Shown: positions 57,085 through 64,000 of the stretch, piece by piece
Layout: each line of letters opens with the position of its first letter
Position numbering within the stretch: position 1 is the first letter of the stretch
Made by a program: the position numbers and the translations under genes
The notes under the pieces: model-generated
The model's database searches: none
Seen by the model: only the letters and a program-made list of their open reading frames with translations
What the model was told of the DNA's origin: nothing
Assembly: GCA_014075295.1 (NCBI GenBank)
Contig: CP046180.1
Span: 634,458-698,457, forward strand
Direction of reading: 5' to 3'
Source of the DNA: Candidatus Mycalebacterium zealandia
GTDB taxonomy: Bacteria > Desulfobacterota_D > UBA1144 > Nemesobacterales > Mycalebacteriaceae
Length of the DNA: 64,000 nt

Positions 57085-59763
57085 TCATTTGACGCCCGCC
57101 CACATAAACATCGGGTCTTTTTTGCGCGGATTTATTTTAAGTTCCTTGACCGCCTTTTCAAGTGTTTTGTCGTTTATTCCGCCTTCCTCCCTGAGCCCCC
57201 AAAGCGCGGCGTAGGCGATGTTGTTCGCGTCAACCTCAAAGAATTCCCTGAGTTTCTCCCGCGTGTCGCTTCTGCCGAAGCCGTCCGTTCCGAGTTCAAC
57301 CGTCCGCCCGGGAAGTTTGCGCGAAATGGAGGACGGCAACGATTTCAAATAGTCCGAAGCCGCCACAAAAACACCGGTTTCTTTTTTCATGCAGTTCTCA
57401 ATATGCGATGTTTTCTTTTTTCCAAAAGGATGAATTCTGTTCCACCTTTCGGTTTCCTGAGCGTCTCTGTACAACTCCTTGTAACTTGTTACGCTCCACA
57501 CATCCGTGGAAACGCCGTAATTTTTCTCCAGAATTCCCGCCGCTTTTACCGCTTCGTTCATTATTGCCCCGCTACCGAGCAAATGCGCTTTCCGTGCGTT
57601 TTTTCCGTGCGTTTTTGATTTCGTGAACCTGTACATGCCCTTCATTATGCCTTCGGCAACGGCGGTTCCCTTTGGCATCGCGGGCTGTTCGTATTGCTCA
57701 TTCATAACCGTGATGTAGTAAAAAACATCTTCTCCGTCGCAATACATTCTTTTCATTCCCTCGCGGATAATCACGGCGAGTTCATACGCGAAAGCCGGGT
57801 CATACGCCTGCATTGTGGGAAAAGCGTAGGAAAAATGGTGACTGTTGCCGTCCTGATGCTGTAACCCCTCTCCGGCAAGTGTTGTGCGTCCCGAAGTGCC
57901 GCCGATAAGAAAACCTTTGCACCTCATATCGCCCGCGGCCCAGGCGAGGTCGCCAATTCTCTGCAACCCGAACATTGAATAAAAAATGAAAAACGGAATG
58001 GAGTTGATTCCGTGTGTTATGTGCGCGCTTCCCGCCGCGATGAATGACGACATTGCACCCGCTTCCGTTATTCCCTCTTCCAAAATCTGCCCGTCTTTCG
58101 CCTCCCGGTAGTAAAGAAGCGTGTCCGAGTCCACAGGATCGTATTTCTGTCCCTCGCTTGCGTATATGCCGACCTGACGGAAAAGCGGTTCCATTCCGAA
58201 AGTGCGCGCTTCGTCCGGCACAATAGGCACAATTAGCCGCCCGATGTTTTTATCTTTGAGGAGAGTGGAAAGCATTTTCACAAAAGCCGTTGTTGTGGCG
58301 GCTTTGCGCTCGCCCGAACCGCTTTTATATTCGGAAAATATATTTTCGGGGATTTTTTTCAACGGAGTCGCCCTGTTGATTCTTGAAGGCGTGTAGCCGC
58401 CGAGTTTTTTTCTTCTTTCAAGCAGATAGCGGATTTCTTCGCTGTTTTCGGGCGGTTTGTAGAAAGGCACATCCGTGAGCTGTTCGTCCGATATGGGAAT
58501 GCGCAAGCGGTTTCTGAAATTTTTCAATTCCTCTTCGTTCAGTTTTTTCTGCTGGTGTGTGATGTTGCGCCCCTCTCCGCTTTCTCCAAGCCCGTAGCCC
58601 TTTACGGTTTTCGCGAGAATTACCGACGGTTTGCCCTTTGTTTTAGCCGCTTTTTCATACGCGGCGTAAACCTTTGCGGGGTCGTGCCCGCCGCGCGCGA
58701 GTTTTTCCAGTTGCTCATCGGTATAATTTTTTACGATGTTCAGAAGCAAAGGATGTGCGCCGAAAAATTTTTCGCGTATGTAATCGCCGCTTTCCACAAC
58801 ATATTTCTGATATTCGCCGTCCACGGTTTCGCCCATGCGCTCAACAAGCAGTTCCCGTGTGTCTTTTTCAAGAAGCGGGTCCCAGTCCGTTCCCCATATC
58901 ACTTTGAAAACCTCCCAGCCCGCACCGCGAAAAACGGCTTCCAGTTCCTGAATTATTTTCCCGTTTCCTCTCACGGGCCCGTCAAGCCGCTGGAGGTTGC
59001 AGTTGATTACGAATATCAAGTTGTCCAGATTTTCGCGGGACGCGAGCGTTATCGCGCCGAGTGTTTCCGGTTCGTCCGCTTCGCCGTCTCCAAGAAAAAC
59101 CCACACATTGGAGTCTGATTTATCTATCAGCCCCCTGTTTTCCAGATACCTGTTGAAACGCGCCTGATAGATCCCCATAATCGGGGAAAGCCCCATGGAA
59201 ACGGTCGGAAATTCCCAGAAGTCCGGCATAAGCCACGGGTGCGGATACGATGACAGCCCTCTGCCGCTTCCGGCTTCGCGCCGGAAATTTTTCATCTGTT
59301 CAAGCGAAATTCTGCCCTCAAGAAAAGCGCGCGCGTATATTCCGGGCGAAGAATGACCTTGAAAATAAATCATGTCCCCGTGGTCTCCCGCTTTGAGAAA
59401 ATGGTTGAACGCAACTTCAAGCAGAGTCGCCGCCGAAGCGTATGTTGAGATATGCCCGCCGATCCCTTCTTCAAGGCGGTTCGCTCTCACGACCATCGCC
59501 ATCGCGTTCCAGCGGATGATGTTTTTAATTCGCCGCTCAATTTCACGGTCTCCCGGAAACTGCGGCTGGCGGTCCGGCGGAATGGTGTTTATGTAAGGCG
59601 TGTTCGCCGCGTAGGGAATGTTCACGCCGTTGCGCGCGGCATAGGTTTGAAGACGCCCCAGCAGGCGGGACGCTCTGTCTTTCCCCTCGCTCCGCACCAC
59701 TTCGTTGAAAGAATCCGTCCACTCGCGGTCTTCAATCTGTTCTTCGGCTTTTTTGTCGGGCAT
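57085..59763 (-). CDS. aceE: Pyruvate dehydrogenase E1, homodimeric
   Basis: 892 residues (E. coli 887) from ATG 59763; a longer reading would add 21 residues not seen in the family. Thiamine diphosphate binding is marked by GDGEADEPETLGAI and the following NCNLQRLDGPVRG. Other family features: GGHISTYASAATLLEVAFNHF, QGHSSPGIYARAFLEG, AEGLQHQDGNSH-like region GEGLQHQDGNSHHF and GTDGFGRSDTREKLREFFEV. It decarboxylates pyruvate and acetylates E2. It is divergent from lpd, a clear split pyruvate dehydrogenase locus. Confidence 0.97.
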   Translation of the reverse strand: MPDKKAEEQIEDREWTDSFNEVVRSEGKDRASRLLGRLQTYAARNGVNIPYAANTPYINTIPPDRQPQFPGDREIERRIKNIIRWNAMAMVVRANRLEEGIGGHISTYASAATLLEVAFNHFLKAGDHGDMIYFQGHSSPGIYARAFLEGRISLEQMKNFRREAGSGRGLSSYPHPWLMPDFWEFPTVSMGLSPIMGIYQARFNRYLENRGLIDKSDSNVWVFLGDGEADEPETLGAITLASRENLDNLIFVINCNLQRLDGPVRGNGKIIQELEAVFRGAGWEVFKVIWGTDWDPLLEKDTRELLVERMGETVDGEYQKYVVESGDYIREKFFGAHPLLLNIVKNYTDEQLEKLARGGHDPAKVYAAYEKAAKTKGKPSVILAKTVKGYGLGESGEGRNITHQQKKLNEEELKNFRNRLRIPISDEQLTDVPFYKPPENSEEIRYLLERRKKLGGYTPSRINRATPLKKIPENIFSEYKSGSGERKAATTTAFVKMLSTLLKDKNIGRLIVPIVPDEARTFGMEPLFRQVGIYASEGQKYDPVDSDTLLYYREAKDGQILEEGITEAGAMSSFIAAGSAHITHGINSIPFFIFYSMFGLQRIGDLAWAAGDMRCKGFLIGGTSGRTTLAGEGLQHQDGNSHHFSYAFPTMQAYDPAFAYELAVIIREGMKRMYCDGEDVFYYITVMNEQYEQPAMPKGTAVAEGIMKGMYRFTKSKTHGKNARKAHLLGSGAIMNEAVKAAGILEKNYGVSTDVWSVTSYKELYRDAQETERWNRIHPFGKKKTSHIENCMKKETGVFVAASDYLKSLPSSISRKLPGRTVELGTDGFGRSDTREKLREFFEVDANNIAYAALWGLREEGGINDKTLEKAVKELKINPRKKDPMFMWAGVK

Positions 59764-59858
59764 CCATACTATTATGAAGCGTGGAGCGTAAAGTGTGAAG
59801 CGCGAATACCGGGCGGGGTTGGTCAATTTGTTTCCTTAATGTAGAATAGCCCGCTGAT

Positions 59859-61295
59859 ATGAGTTCCACTAAATACGATCTTGTCATTATCGGTTCGGGT
59901 CCCGGTGGTTATGTTTCGGCAATCAGAGCCGCGCAGTTGGGAATGAAAACCGCCGTTATTGAGCGCGATAACCCCGGCGGCGTTTGTCTGAACTGGGGTT
60001 GTATTCCGTCAAAAGCCATAATTAAATGCGCCGAGGTTTACAACTATTTCCAAAACGCCGGAGACTACGGAATTTCCCACAAAGGGCTTTCATTTGACTA
60101 CTCAAAAGTCATAGACAAAAGCAGAGGCGCGTCATCGGCTCTAAACAAAGGCGTGGAGTTCCTTTTGAAGAAAAACAAGATTGATTTGATAAAGGGCTCG
60201 GCAAAACTGCTTCGTCCGGGTGCGGTCGGAATTGTCGGCGATGAGGACAGCGAAATCCGGAGCCAGAAAATCATGCTCGCGACGGGTTCGGTTCCGCGCA
60301 CAATTCCGGGAATGGAAATAGACGGCAAAATCGTTATGACAAGCGACGAAGCGATAATGAACCGCAGTGTTCCGAAGAACATCGTCATTATCGGCGGCGG
60401 ATACATCGGCGTTGAGTTTGCTTATGTCTATAACTCTTTCGGCAGCAAGGTTACGATTGTTGAAATGGCTCCGAACATCATTCCGGGAGCCGATGAGGAT
60501 GTTTCAAAGGAACTTGAAAAGAATTTCAAAAAAAGCGGAATGGAGGTTTTGACTTCCACCGCGTATAAGTCAATTAAAAAGACGAAATCGGGTGCGAAAG
60601 TAACGGTTGAGGACACCGCTTCAAAAGAGGAAAAAGTTTTGAGCGCGGAAATCGTGCTTGTCGCCATCGGCAGAAAAGCGGTCGCCAATTCAGCGCCGAC
60701 AAGTTTCAGTTTTTACGGTTCGGGAGACCCGCTCGGTCTTGATGAACTCGGAATAGAACTTGATGAGCAGGGATTTATAAAAACCGATGAAAACTACGCA
60801 ACAACCTGTTCGGGCGTTTACGCGATTGGCGATGTTAACGGGCCTCCCCTTCTCGCTCACAAGGCGTCTGATGAGGGAGTTGTTGCCGTTGAGCGCATGA
60901 ACGGGCTGGACACGCGCGTTCATTACAACAACATTCCGGGCTGTGTTTACTGCCAGCCGGAAGTGGCAACAGTCGGGCTTACCGAGAAACAGGCAAAAGA
61001 TGACGGCTACAACCTTTCCATTGGAACTTTCCCCTTCAAAGCGGTCGGCAAAGCGGTCGCGGTTGGCGAAACTGAGGGGTTTGTGAAAATTATTTCAAAC
61101 AAGGACAACGGCGAAATTCTCGGCGCGCACATAATCGGGCACGGGGCAACCGAACTCATTGCCGAACTCGGCACGGCGAAAACGCTTGAATCCACGCCTT
61201 ATGAAATCGCGACAACCTCGCACGCGCACCCCACCCTTTCCGAAGCCGTTATGGAAGCCGCTCTTTCGGCAATGGGCAGACAGAGAAACTTTTAA
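59859..61295 (+). CDS. lpdA: Dihydrolipoyl dehydrogenase (E3)
   Basis: 478 residues. FAD motif IIGSGPGGYVSAIRAAQLG, redox disulfide in GGVCLNWGCIPSKA (the two Cys five residues apart), NAD motif IIGGGYIGVEFAYVYNSFG and the C-terminal interface SHAHPTLSEAVMEAALSAM with the active-site His. It reoxidises the lipoyl group of E2. A TAGAAT box ends 11 bases before the ATG. The gene begins a lpd-lipB unit divergent from aceE, fitting a PDH supply cluster. Confidence 0.97.
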   Translation: MSSTKYDLVIIGSGPGGYVSAIRAAQLGMKTAVIERDNPGGVCLNWGCIPSKAIIKCAEVYNYFQNAGDYGISHKGLSFDYSKVIDKSRGASSALNKGVEFLLKKNKIDLIKGSAKLLRPGAVGIVGDEDSEIRSQKIMLATGSVPRTIPGMEIDGKIVMTSDEAIMNRSVPKNIVIIGGGYIGVEFAYVYNSFGSKVTIVEMAPNIIPGADEDVSKELEKNFKKSGMEVLTSTAYKSIKKTKSGAKVTVEDTASKEEKVLSAEIVLVAIGRKAVANSAPTSFSFYGSGDPLGLDELGIELDEQGFIKTDENYATTCSGVYAIGDVNGPPLLAHKASDEGVVAVERMNGLDTRVHYNNIPGCVYCQPEVATVGLTEKQAKDDGYNLSIGTFPFKAVGKAVAVGETEGFVKIISNKDNGEILGAHIIGHGATELIAELGTAKTLESTPYEIATTSHAHPTLSEAVMEAALSAMGRQRNF

Positions 61296-61300
61296 CGGTT

Positions 61301-61954
61301 TTGCAAAAACTAAAGCTTCAGAAACCCGGCATTGTTGACTACCCCGGCGCGGTTGAAATCCAGAAGCAAATTCTTGAAAAACGCATAGCCGACAAAACCG
61401 GCGACACTTTAATTCTTCTCCAGCATCCGCCGACAATCACAACGGGCAGGCGCGGAAATCTTTCAAACCTTATGGCAAGCCCGGAATTTCTTGAAAAAAA
61501 AGGCGTTTATGTTGATGCGAGCGCGGGCAGAGGCGGAGACATAACTTTTCACGGTCCGGGGCAGATTGTGGGCTATCCGATTATCGGTATCAAGGGGCGC
61601 AAAGGCGGCGTTCCGGGTTATGTGCGCTCGCTTGAAGAGGTGATTATCCGCGCTCTCGGTGATTTTGACATTTCCGCCCGCCGTGTTGAAAAACTCACGG
61701 GCGTGTGGGTCAAGCGCAGTAAAATTGCCTCAATCGGCGTTGGCGTGCGCAGGTGGGTAACATGGCACGGCTTCGCGCTTAATGTGAATACAGACCTTTC
61801 GTGGTTTGACACAATTGTTCCCTGCGGAATTCCGCAAGTGAAAATGACCTCAATAAAAGATTGGACGAAAACCCCCGATGATATTGACACGGAATTGGTC
61901 TGCGATTCGCTTGTGAAGCATTTCGCGGATGTGTTTGGTTATGAGGGGTTTTGA
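61301..61954 (+). CDS. lipB: Octanoyl-(acyl-carrier-protein):protein transferase LipB
   Basis: 217 residues, starting TTG 6 bases after lpd stops. It loads octanoate on E2 lipoyl domains, directly serving the neighbouring complex. Active-site Lys is in SKIASIGVGVRRW, and the Cys in TIVPCGIPQVKMTS; RGGDITFHGPGQIVGYPI is the family signature. The last 15 codons lie in a 46-bp sequence that is repeated 741 bases downstream. The end reads ...GF then stop because the repeat is followed by TTTGA; the second copy would give ...G then stop. Confidence 0.94.
   Translation: MQKLKLQKPGIVDYPGAVEIQKQILEKRIADKTGDTLILLQHPPTITTGRRGNLSNLMASPEFLEKKGVYVDASAGRGGDITFHGPGQIVGYPIIGIKGRKGGVPGYVRSLEEVIIRALGDFDISARRVEKLTGVWVKRSKIASIGVGVRRWVTWHGFALNVNTDLSWFDTIVPCGIPQVKMTSIKDWTKTPDDIDTELVCDSLVKHFADVFGYEGF
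61904..61949. repeat. 46-bp direct repeat, copy 1 (end of lipB)
   Basis: Identical over 46 bases to 62645-62690. It contains the last codons of lipB (from the ADVFGYEG region) and starts at the GAT of the LVCDSL coding sequence. The copies bracket the MNT-HEPN module. Confidence 0.9.
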
Positions 61955-61986
61955 CAAACAAGACGGTGAAGGAAAAGGCGTTTCTA

Positions 61987-61995
61987 TGCTATAAT
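61987..61995 (+). promoter_or_regulatory. Extended -10 promoter of the MNT-HEPN module
   Basis: TGCTATAAT (61987-61995) fits an extended -10 (TGnTATAAT), ending 8 bases before the ATG. Transcription would start at or next to the ATG, so the module carries its own promoter. Confidence 0.5.
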
Positions 61996-62003
61996 CAGGG
62001 GCG

Positions 62004-62285
62004 ATGGAAGAAACACTGCAAGAACTGAAGAACTGGAAAGCGGAAAACGCAAACAAATACGGCATTTTAGAAATGGGCGTTTTTGGTTCTGTTGCGAGAG
62101 GCGAAGCAACACCTGAAAGCGATGTTGATGTTGTAATTAAACTCAAACAGCCGAACCTTTATGTGATGATTCGCATAGAGAGAGAACTTGGGGAATATCT
62201 GAAGAAGCCGGTGGATGTCGTCAGCAGAAATGTGGACAATCTTTACCTGAAAAGACGAATAGAGAGGGATATGGTCGTTGTCTGA
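62004..62285 (+). CDS. MNT-family minimal nucleotidyltransferase (antitoxin)
   Basis: 93 residues. The nucleotidyltransferase signature GS-x10-D-x-D is present: GVFGSVARGEATPESDVDVV, Gly28-Ser29 with Asp40 and Asp42. MNT proteins act as antitoxins of HEPN RNases, in some cases by adding AMP to the HEPN tyrosine or active-site region. It overlaps the HEPN gene by 8 bases. Composition is more AT-rich than lipB, and the pair lies between direct repeats, which suggests transfer. Confidence 0.9.
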   Translation: MEETLQELKNWKAENANKYGILEMGVFGSVARGEATPESDVDVVIKLKQPNLYVMIRIERELGEYLKKPVDVVSRNVDNLYLKRRIERDMVVV

Positions 62286-62646
62286 CAAAGAGTTATTGAA
62301 AGAAATGCTGATACAGGTTTCCGGCTCTGCGGAAAAAATCATAGGCTGGTTTCAAGACATAAAAAGTGCTGAGGATTTTTCGTCCCCTGAAGGGCAAAAA
62401 ACTTTGGACGCAATCTGTATGAACCTTATTGCTATGGGTGAGTCAATCAAAAAAATTGACGAAAAAATGGATGGCAGCACCCTTTCCGACCACGGAGAAG
62501 TGCCTTGGACGGACATGATAAGAACAAGGGATTTCTTCGCCCATCACTATTTCAGAATAGAAAAAGAAGAAGTTTTTGACATCTGTGAGAATGATATTCC
62601 GAAACTACGCGAAACCTTGAAGAAGATGCTGAAAGATCTTGGGTGA
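62278..62646 (+). CDS. HEPN-domain toxin (DUF86/HepT-like)
   Basis: 122 residues. The HEPN helical domain has the RNase motif R-x4-H in IRTRDFFAHHYFRIE (Arg84 and His89). HepT-like proteins cut RNA and are neutralised by the MNT partner encoded just upstream. Starts TTG, overlapping the MNT gene, so translation is coupled. The C-terminal part (IENDIPKLRETLKKML-like segment NDIPKLRETLKKMLKDLG) is the usual last helix. A GTG-less but coupled start, plus the flanking repeats, support a recently inserted toxin-antitoxin unit. Confidence 0.9.
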   Translation: MSDKELLKEMLIQVSGSAEKIIGWFQDIKSAEDFSSPEGQKTLDAICMNLIAMGESIKKIDEKMDGSTLSDHGEVPWTDMIRTRDFFAHHYFRIEKEEVFDICENDIPKLRETLKKMLKDLG

Positions 62647-62690
62647 TTCGCTTGTGAAGCATTTCGCGGATGTGTTTGGTTATGAGGGGT
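62645..62690. repeat. 46-bp direct repeat, copy 2 (after HEPN gene)
   Basis: Identical to 61904-61949 over 46 bases, including the end-of-lipB coding sequence, here ending in GGGTGA so it would read as a shorter end of LipB. It lies one base before the end of the HEPN gene and 10 bases from the ankyrin gene stop. Confidence 0.9.
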
Positions 62691-62700
62691 GAAAACCGAA

Positions 62701-63615
62701 CTAAAATAATTCTCTGATTTTGTCAAAGAAACCTTTGGGCTTAGTGGGATTACCGTATCGCAATTCATTCAGTCTCCAATACGCTTCGGTATTCTTTAAC
62801 GCTTCATTTTCTTTAGCATAATCAAATGCTGTTTTTCCTTCATCGTTCACAAGTCGCGGACTTGCCCCGTTTTCAAGTAATGCATTAATAATTTCCGAAT
62901 TGGTATTTCCGTATGCTGCTGCCATCAGAGCCGTAGTCCCGTCTTCACCTCTGGCGTGAACATCCGCTCCGTCTCTGACAAGAGTGGTAATAATTTCCGG
63001 ATTGGTGTTGAACATTGCCGCAAACATCAGAGCCGTAGTCCCGCCTTCACCTCTTGCGTTAACATCCGCTCCATTTCTGACGAGAGAGGTAATGATTTTC
63101 GGATTGGTGGTGGAACGGGCCGCAAACATCAGAGCCGTAGTCCCGCCTTCAATTCTTGCGTTAACATCCGCTCCATTTCTGACGAGAGAGGTAATGATTT
63201 TCGGATTGGTATTGTTCTCTGCTGCTGCCATCAGAGCCGTATAGCCATCTTTAATTCTTGCGTTAACATCCGCTCCTTTTTTAACAAGAGTGGTAATGAT
63301 TTCCGGGTTGGTGTTGTTATATGCCGCACACATCAGAGCCGTAACGCCGTTTTCATCTCTTGCGTGAACATCCGCTCCATTTCTGACGAGAGAGATAATG
63401 ATTTTCGGATTTGTGCTGAACTGTGCCGCAAACATCAGAGCCGTCCAGCCGTGTTCATTTCTTGCATTAACATCCGCTCCGTTTCTGATTTCTCTCTCAA
63501 CATCTTCAACTGTTGCAGTTGCCATAAACTTCTGATTAAGCAAATTATTTGCGTGCGACAACGCCGGAAATATCAGGCAGAGAACCAAAGCGAGAAATGT
63601 AATTTTTCTTTTCAT
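62701..63615 (-). CDS. Secreted ankyrin-repeat protein
   Basis: 304 residues from ATG 63615, chosen because it begins a signal peptide (KRKITFLALVLCLIFPALSHA, cut near Ala22-Asn23); an upstream in-frame start would extend into the next gene. Six full 34-residue ankyrin repeats occupy about residues 46-249, each of form GADVNARxExGxTALMxAAxx followed by NPxIIxxLVRx, then a degenerate cap and a tail (YWRLNELRYGNPTKP...). Such exported ankyrin proteins bind other proteins, sometimes of a host. The partner here is unknown. Confidence 0.85.
   Translation of the reverse strand: MKRKITFLALVLCLIFPALSHANNLLNQKFMATATVEDVEREIRNGADVNARNEHGWTALMFAAQFSTNPKIIISLVRNGADVHARDENGVTALMCAAYNNTNPEIITTLVKKGADVNARIKDGYTALMAAAENNTNPKIITSLVRNGADVNARIEGGTTALMFAARSTTNPKIITSLVRNGADVNARGEGGTTALMFAAMFNTNPEIITTLVRDGADVHARGEDGTTALMAAAYGNTNSEIINALLENGASPRLVNDEGKTAFDYAKENEALKNTEAYWRLNELRYGNPTKPKGFFDKIRELF
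62869..63480 (-). repeat. Tandem 102-bp ankyrin repeats
   Basis: The string atcagagccgta recurs with an exact 102-base period around 62.92, 63.02, 63.12, 63.22, 63.33 and 63.43 kb, equal to 34 codons. Neighbouring copies share long identical blocks, such as the gcgttaacatccgctcc part. The strict period and high identity suggest recent duplication. Confidence 0.85.
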
Positions 63616-63622
63616 ATAGAAC

Positions 63623-64000
63623 CTACTTCTTCGTCCAATAAACAAGAGCGGCGCCGACAACAATGAGGAAAATTCCCGCGAGGCGCATTGATGTAACTCT
63701 TTCGCCGAGAATTGCCCAGGCGTAAAGCGCGGAGAAAAGCGGAGCGGTTGCCGCGAGCGGAATAACATAAGACGCTTCTCCGTCTCTCAGCGCGGAGAAG
63801 AAAAGGAAAAGCCCGACAATGCCTCCCAGAAGCCCGGCGGTGATAATAAGCAACAGCGTTTTTCCGCTGATTTGAAAAATCTCCGCTCCTTTGCCGGTCG
63901 CGATTGTAAAAACCGTTATCACGGCGGATATGAACAGCAGCCGTATCGTCATAACAACGGTTGTGGATGTGTCTCTGAGGCTCAATTTCTCAAAAATCGG
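63623..64000 (-). CDS. EamA-family transporter, 5' end outside window
   Basis: The frame is open to the window edge: codons before the first TTG start (63985) read PIFEK, so the N-terminus lies beyond base 64000. The visible 126 residues cover one EamA half: LRDTSTTVVMTIRLLFISAV, GLLGGIVGLFLFFSALRDGE and YVIPLAATAPLFSALYAWAILGE. Such small transporters move metabolites; substrate unknown. The stop lies 8 bases upstream of the ankyrin gene start. Confidence 0.85.
   Translation of the reverse strand, partial: PIFEKLSLRDTSTTVVMTIRLLFISAVITVFTIATGKGAEIFQISGKTLLLIITAGLLGGIVGLFLFFSALRDGEASYVIPLAATAPLFSALYAWAILGERVTSMRLAGIFLIVVGAALVYWTKK

Noticed and set aside
61951-61995. TTGACA at the lipB stop as -35 for the MNT-HEPN promoter
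   Set aside because: The distance to TATAAT is 33 bases, too long for a sigma70 promoter; the extended -10 alone is a better explanation.
62869-63480. Regular 102-bp repeats that might be taken for a CRISPR-like array
   Set aside because: The repeats are in-frame ankyrin units of a single open reading frame with a signal peptide, with no unique spacers between short repeats.

Overview
The window reads as a chromosomal segment of an uncultivated Gram-negative bacterium. The Gram-negative reading rests on beta-barrel outer-membrane proteins, lipoproteins with lipoboxes, an ExbB/ExbD pair and a periplasmic ligase. The gene set also suggests an aerobic or microaerobic life: oxygen-type protoporphyrinogen oxidase, a c-type cytochrome, an AceE-type pyruvate dehydrogenase and CstA. 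GatCAB, a two-domain CDC48-like AAA ATPase and an archaeal-type 8-oxoguanine glycosylase (Ogg2) appear together, and lipid enzymes (thiolases, double hot-dog proteins) are frequent. This mix fits Dadabacteria or deltaproteobacteria-like lineages, but the phylum is inference and the sequence alone does not settle it. Coding density is very high and many genes overlap by 1-4 bases.

Layout. 1-5.5 kb: a truncated DUF4437 gene, an outer-membrane protein, dprA (frameshifted), rmuC and a lytic transglycosylase. 5.5-12.8 kb: hyuB, glnA, rnc, hom, a small broken lipoprotein gene, a second outer-membrane protein and a periplasmic ATP-dependent ligase. 12.8-17.8 kb: a lipid/acyl-CoA block (thiolase, nitroreductase, MaoC-like double hot-dog protein, acyl-CoA thioesterase) with well-formed divergent promoters. 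17.9-25 kb: cstA, the conserved recR-ybaB-dnaX-SRP RNA block, tRNA-Ser, a cytochrome c, tRNA-Leu, moeB-rhodanese and rsmI. 25-30.4 kb: the overlapping operon gatB-carA-gshB-gatC-gatA. 30.4-32.8 kb: an AT-rich accessory island with a 574-residue membrane protein of unknown function. 32.8-43.8 kb: ogg2, a thiolase with a C-terminal AT-hook tail, ddl, lysA-exbB-exbD-EamA, the heme operon hemE-hemH-hemY and an SDR. 43.8-52.4 kb: tRNA-Thr, small unknowns, obg, a decayed DUF1460 gene, prepilin peptidase, the CDC48-like ATPase, recF and a HIT protein. 52.4-62 kb: ileS, then aceF and aceE divergent from lpd-lipB. 62-64 kb: an MNT-HEPN toxin-antitoxin pair inserted at the 3' end of lipB between perfect 46-bp direct repeats, an ankyrin-repeat protein with exact 102-bp internal periodicity, and a partial EamA transporter.

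The core genes combine ordinary housekeeping (Asp-tRNA/Glu-tRNA amidation, heme, lysine and threonine precursors, pyruvate oxidation with lipoylation, DNA repair). The unusual content is of four kinds: the thiolase with AT hooks; small modules flanked by direct repeats (MNT-HEPN at lipB, and a small antitoxin-like gene before gatB); four coding regions each broken by one base in a homopolymer run (dprA, a small lipoprotein, an outer-membrane protein and the DUF1460 gene); and recurrent -10 boxes only 7-11 bases before start codons, which suggest leaderless or near-leaderless transcripts for first genes of transcription units.
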